A DNA stretch of 64,000 nucleotides. Origin: Crossiella sp. CA-258035. Its GTDB lineage: Bacteria > Actinomycetota > Actinomycetes > Mycobacteriales > Pseudonocardiaceae. This document shows positions 36,786-46,198 of the stretch, piece by piece; the stretch's first letter is position 1, and every line of letters begins with the position of its first letter. The notes beneath the pieces are model-generated. The model was given only the letters and a program-made list of their open reading frames with translations. It did no database searches and was not told the origin of the DNA. Position numbers and translations under genes: made by a program. The DNA lies in contig NZ_CP116413.1 of NCBI RefSeq assembly GCF_030064675.1, positions 8,399,501 through 8,463,500 on the forward strand, written 5' to 3'.

Positions 36786-38144
36786 TCAACGACGGCCCCT
36801 CGGAACGAGTGAGCGGTATCTCTCAGCCTCGGTCGAGCGCCCCCTGGCCGCGGCGAGTTCCGCGAGGTCACGATACGCACCCGGCTCGCCTGCCGTGACC
36901 AGACCCAGCAGTTCGGACTCGGCCTCGGCCAGCCTGCCCTCCGCCCAGAGCAGGTGCGCCAGGTTGTACCGGGCCAGGTCGTCCCCCGCGGCCACGGCCG
37001 CCCGGTAGACCGCCTCGGCCGAGGCCGGGTCGCCGAGGTGCTCGCTGTAGTAGTTGCCGAGGGAGTTGACCGCCTCGCTCTCCCCGGCGGCCACCCCGGC
37101 CCGCAGCAGCTCGACGCCCTCGGCCTCGCGCCCGGCGTCGAAGAACTGGTCGGCCAGCTGCACCCGGGCCATGGCCAGGTCACTGGGATCGGCCAGCTCG
37201 GCCAGCGCCCGCCACAGGATCTGCTCGGCCTCGGCCCGCCGGTCCTCCAGCTCGGCGATCTCGGCCGCCTCGAAGAAGGTCTCCGCGTCGCCGAGGGCCA
37301 TGCCCAGGTCCAGGGCGGCGAACATCTCCTGGCGTTCGCCCAGGTCGCGGTGGGCGCGGGCGAGCTGGGCATGCGCCTCGGGCAGCCCGGCCGCGACCGC
37401 CGCGGCGAAGACCTCGACCGCGGCCCGCGACCGGTGGTTGCGGCGGAGCAGCCTGCCGAGCTTGAGCAGGGCCTGCTGCTCGCCCAGCTCGACCGCCCGG
37501 CGGAAGGCGGGCTCGGCCCTGGCCGCGGCGTGCGCGTCCTCGTCCAGCAGCAGCGCGTACTGGTAGGCGGAGTGCCGCTGGCCGCTCGCCGCGCCCTCGG
37601 CGAGCAGGCGCTCGGCCTCGGCGGCCCGCTGCTCGAAGCGCAGCACGATGCCCAGCTCGGCGCGGGCGCAGTCGGCCAGCACCGGGTCGGCGTCGGCGAG
37701 CAGGCCGCGCAGCAGCCGCTCCTGCTCGGCCGGGTCGCCGTCGGCCTCGGCCAGCTGGGCCTGGCCCATCACCGCCCAGCGCTCGCCCAGCCGGGCGGCG
37801 ATGCCGAGCTGCTCGCGGGCCTCCTCGGTGTACTCGCCCAGCTCGACCAGGGCCATGCCCAGCGCCTGGTGCGCGTCCAGGCAGCCGGCCACCACGGCCT
37901 TGCGGTAGCTGTGCACGGCCTGTTCGAGCAGCGTGCGGTCGCGGGCGGGCAGGTAGCGCTGGCGGAGCACGTTGCCCAGGTTGTAGTGCGCGTGCTCGCC
38001 ACCGGCGGCGATGGCCCGGCGGAAGCAGTCCTCCGCCCGCTGCCAGCGCCGCTGGTCGGCCAGCGCCATCCCCAGCTCGTTCCACTGCACGGCGCTGGCC
38101 CCGTCCCGTTCGGCCCGGCCCAGCCGGTCGTCCAGCCAGCTCAT
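36786..38144 (-). CDS. Sel1/TPR-repeat protein
   Basis: 452 residues, almost entirely helical repeats. Recurrent units include WNELGMALADQRRWQRAEDC, HYNLGNVLRQRY, VNSLGNYYSEHLGDPASAEA and ARYNLAHLLWAEGRLAEAES, about ten or more. No signal peptide or catalytic domain. TPR/Sel1 proteins act as scaffolds. It reads into groES and its stop codon abuts the CIRCE element, so read-through could add a basal groES-groEL1 transcript. The partner is unknown. Confidence 0.88.
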   Translation of the reverse strand: MSWLDDRLGRAERDGASAVQWNELGMALADQRRWQRAEDCFRRAIAAGGEHAHYNLGNVLRQRYLPARDRTLLEQAVHSYRKAVVAGCLDAHQALGMALVELGEYTEEAREQLGIAARLGERWAVMGQAQLAEADGDPAEQERLLRGLLADADPVLADCARAELGIVLRFEQRAAEAERLLAEGAASGQRHSAYQYALLLDEDAHAAARAEPAFRRAVELGEQQALLKLGRLLRRNHRSRAAVEVFAAAVAAGLPEAHAQLARAHRDLGERQEMFAALDLGMALGDAETFFEAAEIAELEDRRAEAEQILWRALAELADPSDLAMARVQLADQFFDAGREAEGVELLRAGVAAGESEAVNSLGNYYSEHLGDPASAEAVYRAAVAAGDDLARYNLAHLLWAEGRLAEAESELLGLVTAGEPGAYRDLAELAAARGRSTEAERYRSLVPRGRR

Positions 38145-38275
38145 ACCTCAACCGTAGGCCCGGAGTTCCGGGAAGTTCACCGCGCCGTGCCGAGGTGGCA
38201 ACCAATGGTGGCTGGTGCGCGTCACGCGTACGGGCGTGGGATCGGGGGGTTCCCACTGACCGGAGGTCCACCACC

Positions 38276-39796
38276 ATGCGCGTGTCCCGACGCTCCGCCC
38301 TGCTCGGCGGCGCTGCCACTCTCGCCCTGACCACCACCCTGCCCGCGGTCGCCGCCCCCTCCCGCAAGCTCGCCGACCCGTTCACCCTTGGCGTCGCCTC
38401 CGGTGACCCGACCCCGGACGGCGTGGTGCTGTGGACCCGCCTTGCGGTGTCCCCGCTGAACGAGGACGGCCTCGGCGGCATGCCGGACCGGGTGGTGCCG
38501 GTGCACTGGGAGGTGGCCGAGGACGAGCGGTTCCGCCGGATCGCCCGGCGCGGGGTGGCGCACGCCCGGCCGGAGTCCGCGCACACCGTGCACGTGGAGG
38601 CAGGCGGGCTGCGCGCCGGCCGCGAGTACTTCTACCGCTTCCGCACCGGCGGCGAGATCTCCCCGGCAGGCCGCACCCGCACCGCGCCCGGCCCCGAGGT
38701 GCTGCGCACCGAGCTGACCATGTGCTTCGCCTCCTGCTCGCACTACGGCCAGGGCTACTTCACCGCCTACCGCCGCCTGGCCGAGGACCACCCGGACCTG
38801 ATCCTGCACCTGGGCGACTACCAGTACGAGTACGCCGCGGGGGCCAACGAGGTGCGCAAGGTGCTCGGCCCGGAGACCCGCACACTGGCGAACTACCGGC
38901 TGCGGCACGCCCAGTACAAGACCGACCCGGACCTCCAGCTCGCACACGCCACCGCGCCCTGGCTGGTCGTCTGGGATGATCATGAAACCGAGAACAACTG
39001 GGCCGACGAGGTCCCCGAGCAGCCGGACCCCAACTTCCTGGCCCGGCGGGCCGCGGCGTTCCAGGCCTACTACGAGAACATGCCGCTGCGCCGGACGTCC
39101 AAGCCCAACGGCATCGACCTCCAGCTGTACCGGCGGATCCGCTGGGGCGGGCTGGCCGACTTCCACATGCTGGACACCCGCCAGTACCGCAGCGACCAGG
39201 CCTGCGGCGACGGGGTGAAGGCGGGCTGCGAGGCCCGGCTGGACCCTGCTCGCTCGATCACCGGTGTGGACCAGGAGCGCTGGCTGCTGGACGGCCTGCA
39301 CCGCTCCCGCGCCCGCTGGAACGTGCTCGGCCAGCAGGTCTTCTTCGCCCAGATCGACCTCACCCCCGGCACTCCCGAGGGCTTCAACATGGACGCCTGG
39401 GACGGCTACAAGGTCAACCGGGACAAGATCGCCGCCGGGCTCGGCCAGACCCGCAACGCGGTGGTGCTCACCGGCGACGTGCACCGGCACTGGGCGGCTG
39501 ACATCAAGGCCGGTTACGGCGACCCGACCTCCAGGACGGTGGGCGTCGAGCTGGTCACCACCTCGATCACCAGCGGCCGGGACGGCAACGACGACCCGAA
39601 CGCGGCGGTGCTCGCGGAGAACCCGCACGTGAAGTTCCACAAGAACCGGCGCGGCTACGTGCGGACCAAGTTCACCCCTGGCGAGCTGCGCGCGGACTTC
39701 CGCACGCTGCCCTACGTGACCAAGCCGGACGCGCCCGCCGAGACCGCGGCCAGCTTCCTGGTGCAGGACCGCGAGCCCGGACTGCACCGGGCCTGA
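38276..39796 (+). CDS. phoD: secreted PhoD-type alkaline phosphatase
   Basis: 506 residues from ATG 38276 with GGAGG 10 nt upstream. A twin-arginine signal (RVSRRSALLGGAATLALTTT) directs folded export. The PhoD N-terminal beta domain (PFTLGVASGDPTPDGVVLWT) leads into the metallophosphatase domain: FASCSHYGQGYFTAYR, LILHLGDYQYEYA, VVWDDHETENNWADEV and VVLTGDVHRHWAADI, supplying the Fe/Ca ligands. It releases phosphate from phosphodiesters and monoesters or teichoic acids outside the cell. It is divergent from the TPR gene. No PHO box was recognised. Confidence 0.94.
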   Translation: MRVSRRSALLGGAATLALTTTLPAVAAPSRKLADPFTLGVASGDPTPDGVVLWTRLAVSPLNEDGLGGMPDRVVPVHWEVAEDERFRRIARRGVAHARPESAHTVHVEAGGLRAGREYFYRFRTGGEISPAGRTRTAPGPEVLRTELTMCFASCSHYGQGYFTAYRRLAEDHPDLILHLGDYQYEYAAGANEVRKVLGPETRTLANYRLRHAQYKTDPDLQLAHATAPWLVVWDDHETENNWADEVPEQPDPNFLARRAAAFQAYYENMPLRRTSKPNGIDLQLYRRIRWGGLADFHMLDTRQYRSDQACGDGVKAGCEARLDPARSITGVDQERWLLDGLHRSRARWNVLGQQVFFAQIDLTPGTPEGFNMDAWDGYKVNRDKIAAGLGQTRNAVVLTGDVHRHWAADIKAGYGDPTSRTVGVELVTTSITSGRDGNDDPNAAVLAENPHVKFHKNRRGYVRTKFTPGELRADFRTLPYVTKPDAPAETAASFLVQDREPGLHRA

Positions 39797-39832
39797 GGCG
39801 GGATCTTCACCCACGTCTGGTAGCAGTGGGGC

Positions 39833-40555
39833 GTGGAGTTCTGGGAACGGCTGATCAGTGTGCAACCGGCGCCGCCGCAGTGGGTCGTGCTGACGACGGC
39901 GCTGGTCGCGCTGGTCGTCGTGCTGGCCAACGGGCCGTGGCGGCTGGCGCGCAACGTGGTGACCATCGTGCACGAGGCAGGGCACGGGCTGATCGCGGTG
40001 CTGGTCGGGCGGCGGCTGAGCGGGATCCGGCTGCACTCGGACACCTCAGGCGTGACCACCTCCCGGGGCAGGCCGACCGGGCCGGGCATGGTCCTCACCG
40101 TCCTGGCCGGGTACATCGCGCCCTCGCTGCTCGGCCTCGGGCTGGCCGCGCTGCTCGGCGCGGGGATGATCACGCTGCTGCTGTGGGTGTGCACCGCGTT
40201 GCTGCTGCTGGTGCTGATCATGGTGCGCAACGTCTACGGCGCGGTGCTGCTGCTGGTCACCGGTGGCGCGCTGGTGGCGGTCTCGGTGCTGGCCGACAGC
40301 GCGGTACAGGCCGGGTTCGCCTACCTGGTGACCTGGTTCCTGCTGATCGGCGGGGTGCGGCCGGTGCCGGAGCTCCAGCGCAAGCGGCGGCGGGGCCGGG
40401 CCAGGGACTCCGACGCGGACCAGCTGGCCAGGCTCACCGGGCTGCCGGGGATCTTCTGGGTCACCGTGTTCGGGCTGGTGGCGCTGGGCGCGCTGGCGCT
40501 GGGCGGGAACTGGCTGCTGGCCGAGGTCCTGGACGGCTGGTCGCTGCGGCCCTGA
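39833..40555 (+). CDS. M50-family membrane metallopeptidase-like protein
   Basis: 240 residues with about six hydrophobic segments. The zinc motif HEAGH lies in [19 protein letters not shown] near residues 45-60, as in M50B site-2 protease-like proteins; a later zinc ligand is not obvious. The family is common in actinobacteria and its substrates are unknown. GTG start 37 bases after phoD, with no terminator between, so it may be co-transcribed with phoD. It ends in a decayed region. Confidence 0.85.
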   Translation: MEFWERLISVQPAPPQWVVLTTALVALVVVLANGPWRLARNVVTIVHEAGHGLIAVLVGRRLSGIRLHSDTSGVTTSRGRPTGPGMVLTVLAGYIAPSLLGLGLAALLGAGMITLLLWVCTALLLLVLIMVRNVYGAVLLLVTGGALVAVSVLADSAVQAGFAYLVTWFLLIGGVRPVPELQRKRRRGRARDSDADQLARLTGLPGIFWVTVFGLVALGALALGGNWLLAEVLDGWSLRP

Positions 40556-40559
40556 CCAC

Positions 40560-41001
40560 GCCCGCGAGCACGGCCAGGGTCAGCGCGTCCGGGCGCAGCA
40601 GCGCTGGCCGCGCAGCGCCTGCCAGGTGGCCAGCGCGACCAGGCCGAGGTAACCGGCCCCGGCCCATGCGCAGGTCGCCGCCGGTGGTGCTCCAGCCGGT
40701 GAGCGGCAGGCCGGGGCCGCAGTCGGGCACGCCGACGCTGTGCGCGCCCACCACCGGACCGGGCAGCGGCTGGCTCGCCCTCGGCAGCGTCATCAGGCCG
40801 CCCATGGCCAGGCCGAGCAGCGAGATGCCGGTGCCGCCAGGCCCAGGTCAGGCCGTAGAGCGCGTTGGACACCGCGAACTTGAACGGCTTGAGCCACAGC
40901 GGCGCGCCGAGCACGGTCCGCTCGTCGAAGGCCAGCCCGGCCAGCGCGAGCACCGCCATCGCGGCCGAGCACACCAGCAGTGGTCGATGCCAGCCCGCCA
41001 T
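40560..41001 (-). pseudogene. remnant of a multi-pass membrane protein, frameshifted and internally deleted
   Basis: On the minus strand, fragments of one membrane protein appear in different frames. They are the start [20 protein letters not shown] to [11 protein letters not shown]; then [18 protein letters not shown] with [20 protein letters not shown]; then [19 protein letters not shown]; then [16 protein letters not shown]. Each matches, in order, a known type of about 300-residue actinobacterial membrane protein (from memory). At least three frame changes and a missing middle of roughly 100 residues show it cannot be made intact. The original family is uncharacterised. Confidence 0.65.
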
Positions 41002-41312
41002 GTCTGCTGAGCGCCGAGTCGGGCGTCCCGGTCGGGACGATCAAGTTCTACCTGCGCGAACAGCTGCTGCCGCCCGGCGAGCGGACCAGCCCCAACCAGG
41101 CCCGCTACACCGAGGCGCACGTCCGGCGGCTCAAGCTGGTCCGCGCGTTGATCGAGACCGGCGGCTGCTCGGTGGCCGAGGTGCGCAGGGTGGTGGAGAC
41201 CGCGGTGGTCGGCACCGTGCTCGGCGATGCCCTGTTCGCCGCGCTGCGCAGGCTCGGCGACCAGCACCAGGCGGCCAAGCGGTTCGGCTCAGCCGCCGTA
41301 GACCAGCGGTAG
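40980..41312 (+). pseudogene. truncated MerR-family regulator
   Basis: The reading frame carries a MerR DNA-binding core ([20 protein letters not shown], then YTEAHVRRLKLVRALIETGG) and some of the following helix. The normal first residues (usually MxISELAxxS) are missing; only a weak GTG at 40980 opens the frame, inside the divergent membrane pseudogene. The C-terminal half is lost, and the frame runs 24 bases into the end of tsaD. It may still produce a short protein of about 110 residues, but looks like a remnant of a regulator of the decayed neighbour. Confidence 0.55.
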
Positions 41313-42326
41313 CGAGGGGTCCGCGGACAGCGTCAGCGGCGAGGGGTCCGCACCGGCGGCCACCACGTGCGCGCCCAGCGCGGCGATCATCGCGCCGTTG
41401 TCGGTGCACAGCCTGGGCCTGGGCACCCGCAGCTCGATCCCGGCCGCCGCGCAGCGCTCGGCCGCCAGCTCCTTGAGCCGCGAGTTGGCCGCCACCCCGC
41501 CGGAGATCACCAGCGTGCCCACGCCCAGCTCGGTGGCCGCGCGCACCGCCTTCATGGTGAGCACGTCCGCGACCGCCTCCTGGAAGCTGGCCGCGACATC
41601 GGCCACCGGGATCGGCTCGCCCGCGCGCTCCCGCTGTTCGACCCAGCGGGCCACCGCGGTCTTGAGGCCGGAGAAGGAGAACATGTGCCGCGCGTCCCTC
41701 GGGCCGGTCAGGCCGCGCGGGAAGTCGATGGCCTTGGCGTTGCCCTGCCTGGCCAGCTTGTCGATGGGCGGGCCGCCGGGGTAGGGCAGGTCGAGCACCC
41801 TGGCCACCTTGTCGTAGGCCTCGCCCGCGGCGTCGTCGATGGTGGCGCCGATCTCGGTGATCTTGCTGACCAGGTCCTCCACCAGCAGCAGCTGGCTGTG
41901 CCCGCCGGAGACCAGCAGCGCGAGGCAGCGACTGGGCAGCGGGCCGTGCTCCAGGGTGTCCGCGGCCACGTGCCCGGCCAGGTGGTTCACCCCGTACAGC
42001 GGCTTGCCCGCCGCGCTGGCGTAGGCCTTGGCCGCCGACACCCCGACCAGCAGCGCGCCCGCGAGCCCCGGTCCGGCGGTGACCGCGACGGCGTCCACAT
42101 CGGACAGTGACAGCTTCGCGGTGTCCAGCGCCCTGCGCATGGTGGGCACCATGGCCTGCAGGTGCGCCCGGCTGGCGATCTCGGGCACCACGCCGCCGAA
42201 GCGGGCGTGCTCCTCGACGCTGGAGGCGACCTCGTCGGCCAGCAGCTCCAGGTGGCCGTCCGGACCGCGCCGGACGATGCCGACGCCGGTCTCGTCGCAG
42301 GAGGTCTCGATGCCCAGGACGATCAT
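41289..42326 (-). CDS. tsaD: tRNA t6A37 threonylcarbamoyltransferase TsaD
   Basis: 345 residues. It transfers the threonylcarbamoyl group to A37 of ANN-decoding tRNAs, together with TsaB and TsaE. Family motifs are [14 protein letters not shown] at the N-terminus, the iron/zinc ligands His115 and His119 in [24 protein letters not shown] and [13 protein letters not shown]. Its start overlaps the rimI stop by 4 nt, last gene of tsaB-rimI-tsaD. Its stop is overlapped by the truncated MerR frame. Confidence 0.98.
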   Translation of the reverse strand: MIVLGIETSCDETGVGIVRRGPDGHLELLADEVASSVEEHARFGGVVPEIASRAHLQAMVPTMRRALDTAKLSLSDVDAVAVTAGPGLAGALLVGVSAAKAYASAAGKPLYGVNHLAGHVAADTLEHGPLPSRCLALLVSGGHSQLLLVEDLVSKITEIGATIDDAAGEAYDKVARVLDLPYPGGPPIDKLARQGNAKAIDFPRGLTGPRDARHMFSFSGLKTAVARWVEQRERAGEPIPVADVAASFQEAVADVLTMKAVRAATELGVGTLVISGGVAANSRLKELAAERCAAAGIELRVPRPRLCTDNGAMIAALGAHVVAAGADPSPLTLSADPSLPLVYGG

Positions 42327-42796
42327 GCTGTTCTGCTCTCTGCGGTGGGCGTCCGGCGCATGGTGAAGGCGTCCGCGCCGGAGGGCTGGTAGTAGCGCTT
42401 GCGCACGCCGAGCTTCTCGAAGCCCTGCCGTTCGTAGAGCGCGATGGCCGGTTCGTTGTCGGTGCGCACCTCCAGGAACACGGTGGCGTTCACCTGGGCC
42501 ACGTGCGCCAGCAGGTCGAGCAGCAGCGCCTTGCCGATGCCGTTGCCCTGCCAGTCCGGGTGCACCGCGATGGTGTGCACCTCGGCCTCCGCCTGCGGCG
42601 GGCCGACCAGCAGCGCGATCCCGGCGTAGCCGATCAGCTCGCCCTCGGCGTAGGCGCCGACGTAGTGGTGCCCGGCGTCGATCTCGGCGGCGAAGGCGGG
42701 CTCGGACCAGGGGTCGTCCCCGGCGAAGAGCTCCGCCTCCATCTCCGCGCAGCGCTTGAGGTCCTCGCGGCGCAACGGTCCGATGTGGACGGTCAT
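42323..42796 (-). CDS. rimI: ribosomal protein N-acetyltransferase RimI
   Basis: 157 residues of the GNAT fold. The acetyl-CoA loop is [18 protein letters not shown], with the catalytic-end motif [20 protein letters not shown]. It acetylates the N-terminus of ribosomal protein S18, or acts more broadly. It overlaps both tsaB (upstream) and tsaD (downstream) by 4 nt, the conserved actinobacterial order. Confidence 0.95.
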   Translation of the reverse strand: MTVHIGPLRREDLKRCAEMEAELFAGDDPWSEPAFAAEIDAGHHYVGAYAEGELIGYAGIALLVGPPQAEAEVHTIAVHPDWQGNGIGKALLLDLLAHVAQVNATVFLEVRTDNEPAIALYERQGFEKLGVRKRYYQPSGADAFTMRRTPTAESRTA

Positions 42797-43476
42797 GCCG
42801 GGCTCACCCGCTTGCGGCCGGCGGGTTCCACCGCGTCCGGGCGGCGCAGGTAGAGCGGGGTGAGCGGCGCGGGCTCGCCGGAGAGCGCGGACTCCGCGGC
42901 ACGCACCAGGCCCACCGGGGTCGGGTACTCCGCGGCCAGCACGGCCAGGCCGAACAGCTCGGCGTGCTGGGCGGCGACGTGCCCGGCGACCTGGGTGATG
43001 CCCAGCCCGGCCAGCTCGCCGGTGAGCAGCTCGGCCACCGCGTCCGGGCGGTCCACCCGCGGGCCGGTGACGTTGCGCCCGGCCGCGTCGTAGGCCGACC
43101 AGTACACCTCGCGGCGGCGGGCGTCGGTGACCACCAGCAGCCCGGCCTCGTGGCTCGCGCCCGCGGCGATCGCGTCCAGGGTGGAGACCGGGTGCACCGG
43201 CTTGTCCAGGGCTTGCCCGAACGCGGCCGCGGTGACCATGCCCGCGCGCAGGCTGGTGAACGGGCCAGGACCGGCGCCGGTGACGATCGCGGCCAGCTCG
43301 GCCAGCGCGATCCCGGCCGCCTCCGCGACCTGGTGCACCTGCGGGGTGAGCAGCTCGCCGGCCGCTCTCGGATCGAGGGTCACCCGCTCGGCGAGCAGCC
43401 GCGGACCGGAGTCCGCCAGCGCGACGACCCCCGCGGTGATGGCGGGGGTGGCGGTGTCCAGGGCGAGCACGAGCAC
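42793..43476 (-). CDS. tsaB: t6A synthesis protein TsaB
   Basis: 227 residues. An inactive TsaD homologue that scaffolds the t6A complex: [16 protein letters not shown] at the start, [19 protein letters not shown] as the conserved loop, and [12 protein letters not shown]. It is the first gene of the tsaB-rimI-tsaD operon, with a predicted leaderless promoter. In mycobacteria tsaE sits directly upstream; here an M14 peptidase gene on the opposite strand separates them. Confidence 0.95.
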   Translation of the reverse strand: MLVLALDTATPAITAGVVALADSGPRLLAERVTLDPRAAGELLTPQVHQVAEAAGIALAELAAIVTGAGPGPFTSLRAGMVTAAAFGQALDKPVHPVSTLDAIAAGASHEAGLLVVTDARRREVYWSAYDAAGRNVTGPRVDRPDAVAELLTGELAGLGITQVAGHVAAQHAELFGLAVLAAEYPTPVGLVRAAESALSGEPAPLTPLYLRRPDAVEPAGRKRVSPA

Positions 43477-43483
43477 GCGGACA

Positions 43484-43489
43484 AGCCTA
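43484..43489 (-). promoter_or_regulatory. predicted leaderless -10 of tsaB operon
   Basis: Minus-strand TAGGCT lies exactly 7 nt before GTG 43476, without a Shine-Dalgarno sequence. It implies that tsaB-rimI-tsaD is transcribed on its own. Confidence 0.5.
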
Positions 43490-43585
43490 CGAGACCCCGG
43501 GCGCGCAGGGCCGTTCGACCTCTTGACCAGGTGATCGGCCAGCGACTAAGCACGACCCGACATCCGGATCTGGGGAGGCAAGCAC

Positions 43586-46150
43586 GTGCTGACACGCCGT
43601 AGAAGACACCGCCTGACGGTGGTGGCCGCCGCGGTGCTCACCGCGGGCACCGCGCTGCTGGGGACGCCGGTGGCCGGTGCCGCTCCCGCGCAGCCGGAGC
43701 GGGTGACCAAGGGCGAGGACCCGGCCAACGGCCCCGACCGCAACGAGGTCGCGGCCACCGACACCCCGGCCGGGCGCAGCGGCCTGCGCGCCCACGGTGC
43801 GAACAAGGTCACCAAGAAGGACGGTTATCCCAGGCAGACCCAGCTGCGGGTGTTCCCGGAGGAGCCCAGCGACTCCTCGATCAAGCTCGGTCTCGCCCCG
43901 TACCACTCGATCGCGCCCAAGCTGAACGAGATCCAGCAGCGCAGCGACCGGGTGTCGGTGGAGGTGGTCGGCCAGTCGGGTCTCGGGCGGGACCTGTACC
44001 TGGTCACCCTGACCGCGCCGGAGCGCCCGCAGGAGACCAGGCAGCAGGACGCCTGGCGCGCGGAGATCGAGAACGACCCGCGCTCGGCGGCTCGGGACAA
44101 CCGGCTGCGCCGGGAGTACAAGGCGCCGGTGTGGATCAACGCGAACATCCACGGCGACGAGTACGAGGGCACCGACGGCGCCCTGCGCATGATCGACTAC
44201 CTGGCCACCACCAGCGACCGCAAGGCGCTGGAGCTGCTGCGGCAGCACCGGGTCTACTTCAACGTCTCGGCCAACCCGGACGGCCGGGTGAGCGGGGTCC
44301 GGGCGAACGCGAACAACTTCGACCTCAACCGCGACTTCGTCACCTCCTCCCAGCCGGAGGGCCGGGTGATGCGGGACCTGGCGATCCGCACCCAGCCGGT
44401 GGCCATGCTGGACGAGCACGGCTACGTCGGCGGCACCCTGATCGAGCCGACCGGCCCGCCGCACGGCCAGAACTACGACTTCGACCTCTACATCAAGCAC
44501 GGTTACGCGGCCGGCCTGAAGATGGAGCAGGGCGTCAAGGCGCTCGGCCACGCCGAGGCGCAGAACGTGCAGATCCCGTTCCGGGACTACCCGGTCGGCG
44601 AGTGGGACGGCTGGGCGCCGGTGTTCACCGCGCAGTACGCCATGTTCCACGGCGCGGTGGCTTACACCATCGAGGTTCCGTTGCAGGTCAACCGGGGCGC
44701 GTACCAGAGCCTGCCGGTCAGCGAGCTGCGCAGGCGGGCCGCGGTCAACACCGACGTGGTGGAGTCGACCATCCGCAGCACCCTGGACTACGTCTCGGCC
44801 AACCGCGCGGACATGATCTCCAACCAGATCGAGGTCTTCCGCCGCGGCGCGGCCGGTGAGGCGCTGCGGCCGATCCCGGACGGCTTCGTGCCCGGCTTCG
44901 GCCCGGAAGACCGGTACAGCACCAAGTTCCCGCGCGCCTACGTCATCCCGGCCGGTCCGACTCAGCGCTCCGGCGCGGCCGCGGCCCGGCTGGTGGACCA
45001 CCTGGTCGCGCACGACGTGCGGGTGACCAGGGCGGAGCGGGCGTTCTCGCTCAACGGCCGGACCTACCCGGCTGGCTCGTACGTGGTGGACATGCACCAG
45101 GCCAAGCGGGCGCTGGCCAACGTGATGCTGGAGCAGGGCGGGGACGTCTCCGAGCGGGCGCCGCTGATGTACGACATCTCCGGCTGGAGCCACCGCCTGC
45201 TCTGGGGCGCCTCGGTGGACGTGGCCGTCTCCGGCGACCTGCGGGTGCAGGGCAAGCCGGTGGCCGCGGCCTCGCCGACCGGTGGCGTGGACGCCGCGCC
45301 GGGCAAGGACCTCACGCTGACCGTGCGCGACGGCAAGGATGCCAGCGCGGTCAACGACCTGCTCGGCCGGGGCATCGAGCTGCGCCGCCGCGCGGACGGC
45401 TCGATCGTCGTGCCCGCCTCGGCGCGGGTGGACGCGATCCAGGTCGCCGACCGCTACGGCGTGCGCTTCGGCCTGGCCGCCACCGGCGAGCCGGGCAGCC
45501 CGCTGCGCAGGCTCACCATCGCGGCCGCGGTCGGCCCGGACGAGCTGTTCGCGTTGCGGGACATGGGCTTCGACGTGCGGCCGGTGTCCACCACGGTGCT
45601 CAACAACGGTTTCGACCTCAGCCGGATGGATGTGCTCTTCGCCTCCTCCGGGCTGTCCTTCACCGGCCTCAACCCGGCCGCGAAGACCGCGTTGCAGGCG
45701 TTCCTGGCCCGTGGTGGCGTGGTCACCCGCGGCGCCACCGGCAGCGCGTTCAACACCCAGGCGGGGCTGCTGCCGGTGAAGCCGGTGCAGGGCAAGGGCG
45801 ATGCCAACGGCGTGGTCACGGTGACCAACAACGCGGCCGGGGTCATCGGCGCGGAGGCGCTGCCGAACTCCTTCGTCTACTCGCCGCAGTGGTTCACCGA
45901 GATCGGCGCCGGGGTGACCGTGGAACAGCGCTACGGCAACGGGAACCCGCTCGCCTCCGGGCACTGGACGTCCAATGAGGACGGTTCCGGCGGCCCGGCG
46001 GCGGCCGGTGGCCAGGCCGCGGTGGTCTCGGGCACGGACGAGTCCGGCGCGCGGGTGGTGCTCTTCGGCACCGAGCCGATGTTCCGGGCGCACCCGAAGG
46101 GGCTGTACAGCCAGGTCGCGAACGCCATCTACTGGTCCGCGACCCGCTGA
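43586..46150 (+). CDS. secreted M14-family zinc carboxypeptidase-like protein
   Basis: 854 residues from GTG 43586 with GGGGAGG 7 nt upstream. An Arg-rich signal peptide (LTRRRRHRLTVVAAAVLTAG) ends near AGA. The M14 catalytic domain (about 90-400) has the zinc pair in NIHGDEYEG (His189, Glu192), SANPDGRVSGVRANANNFDL for substrate binding, and the catalytic Glu in AYTIEVPL. A long C-terminal region follows (about 400-854) with beta-like and glutamine-amidotransferase-like segments. It should trim C-terminal residues from peptides outside the cell. It interrupts the usual tsaE-tsaB operon. Confidence 0.92.
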   Translation: MLTRRRRHRLTVVAAAVLTAGTALLGTPVAGAAPAQPERVTKGEDPANGPDRNEVAATDTPAGRSGLRAHGANKVTKKDGYPRQTQLRVFPEEPSDSSIKLGLAPYHSIAPKLNEIQQRSDRVSVEVVGQSGLGRDLYLVTLTAPERPQETRQQDAWRAEIENDPRSAARDNRLRREYKAPVWINANIHGDEYEGTDGALRMIDYLATTSDRKALELLRQHRVYFNVSANPDGRVSGVRANANNFDLNRDFVTSSQPEGRVMRDLAIRTQPVAMLDEHGYVGGTLIEPTGPPHGQNYDFDLYIKHGYAAGLKMEQGVKALGHAEAQNVQIPFRDYPVGEWDGWAPVFTAQYAMFHGAVAYTIEVPLQVNRGAYQSLPVSELRRRAAVNTDVVESTIRSTLDYVSANRADMISNQIEVFRRGAAGEALRPIPDGFVPGFGPEDRYSTKFPRAYVIPAGPTQRSGAAAARLVDHLVAHDVRVTRAERAFSLNGRTYPAGSYVVDMHQAKRALANVMLEQGGDVSERAPLMYDISGWSHRLLWGASVDVAVSGDLRVQGKPVAAASPTGGVDAAPGKDLTLTVRDGKDASAVNDLLGRGIELRRRADGSIVVPASARVDAIQVADRYGVRFGLAATGEPGSPLRRLTIAAAVGPDELFALRDMGFDVRPVSTTVLNNGFDLSRMDVLFASSGLSFTGLNPAAKTALQAFLARGGVVTRGATGSAFNTQAGLLPVKPVQGKGDANGVVTVTNNAAGVIGAEALPNSFVYSPQWFTEIGAGVTVEQRYGNGNPLASGHWTSNEDGSGGPAAAGGQAAVVSGTDESGARVVLFGTEPMFRAHPKGLYSQVANAIYWSATR

Positions 46151-46156
46151 GCGGCA

Positions 46157-46191
46157 CGGGTTCCGGCGGGGCTGAGCCTCGCCGGAACCCG
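46157..46191. terminator. bidirectional hairpin between M14 gene and tsaE
   Basis: CGGGTTCCGGCG (46157-46168) and CGCCGGAACCCG (46180-46191) form a perfect 12-bp stem with an 11-nt loop, between convergent stops at 46150 and 46199. Confidence 0.85.
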
Positions 46192-46198
46192 GCCGCCG

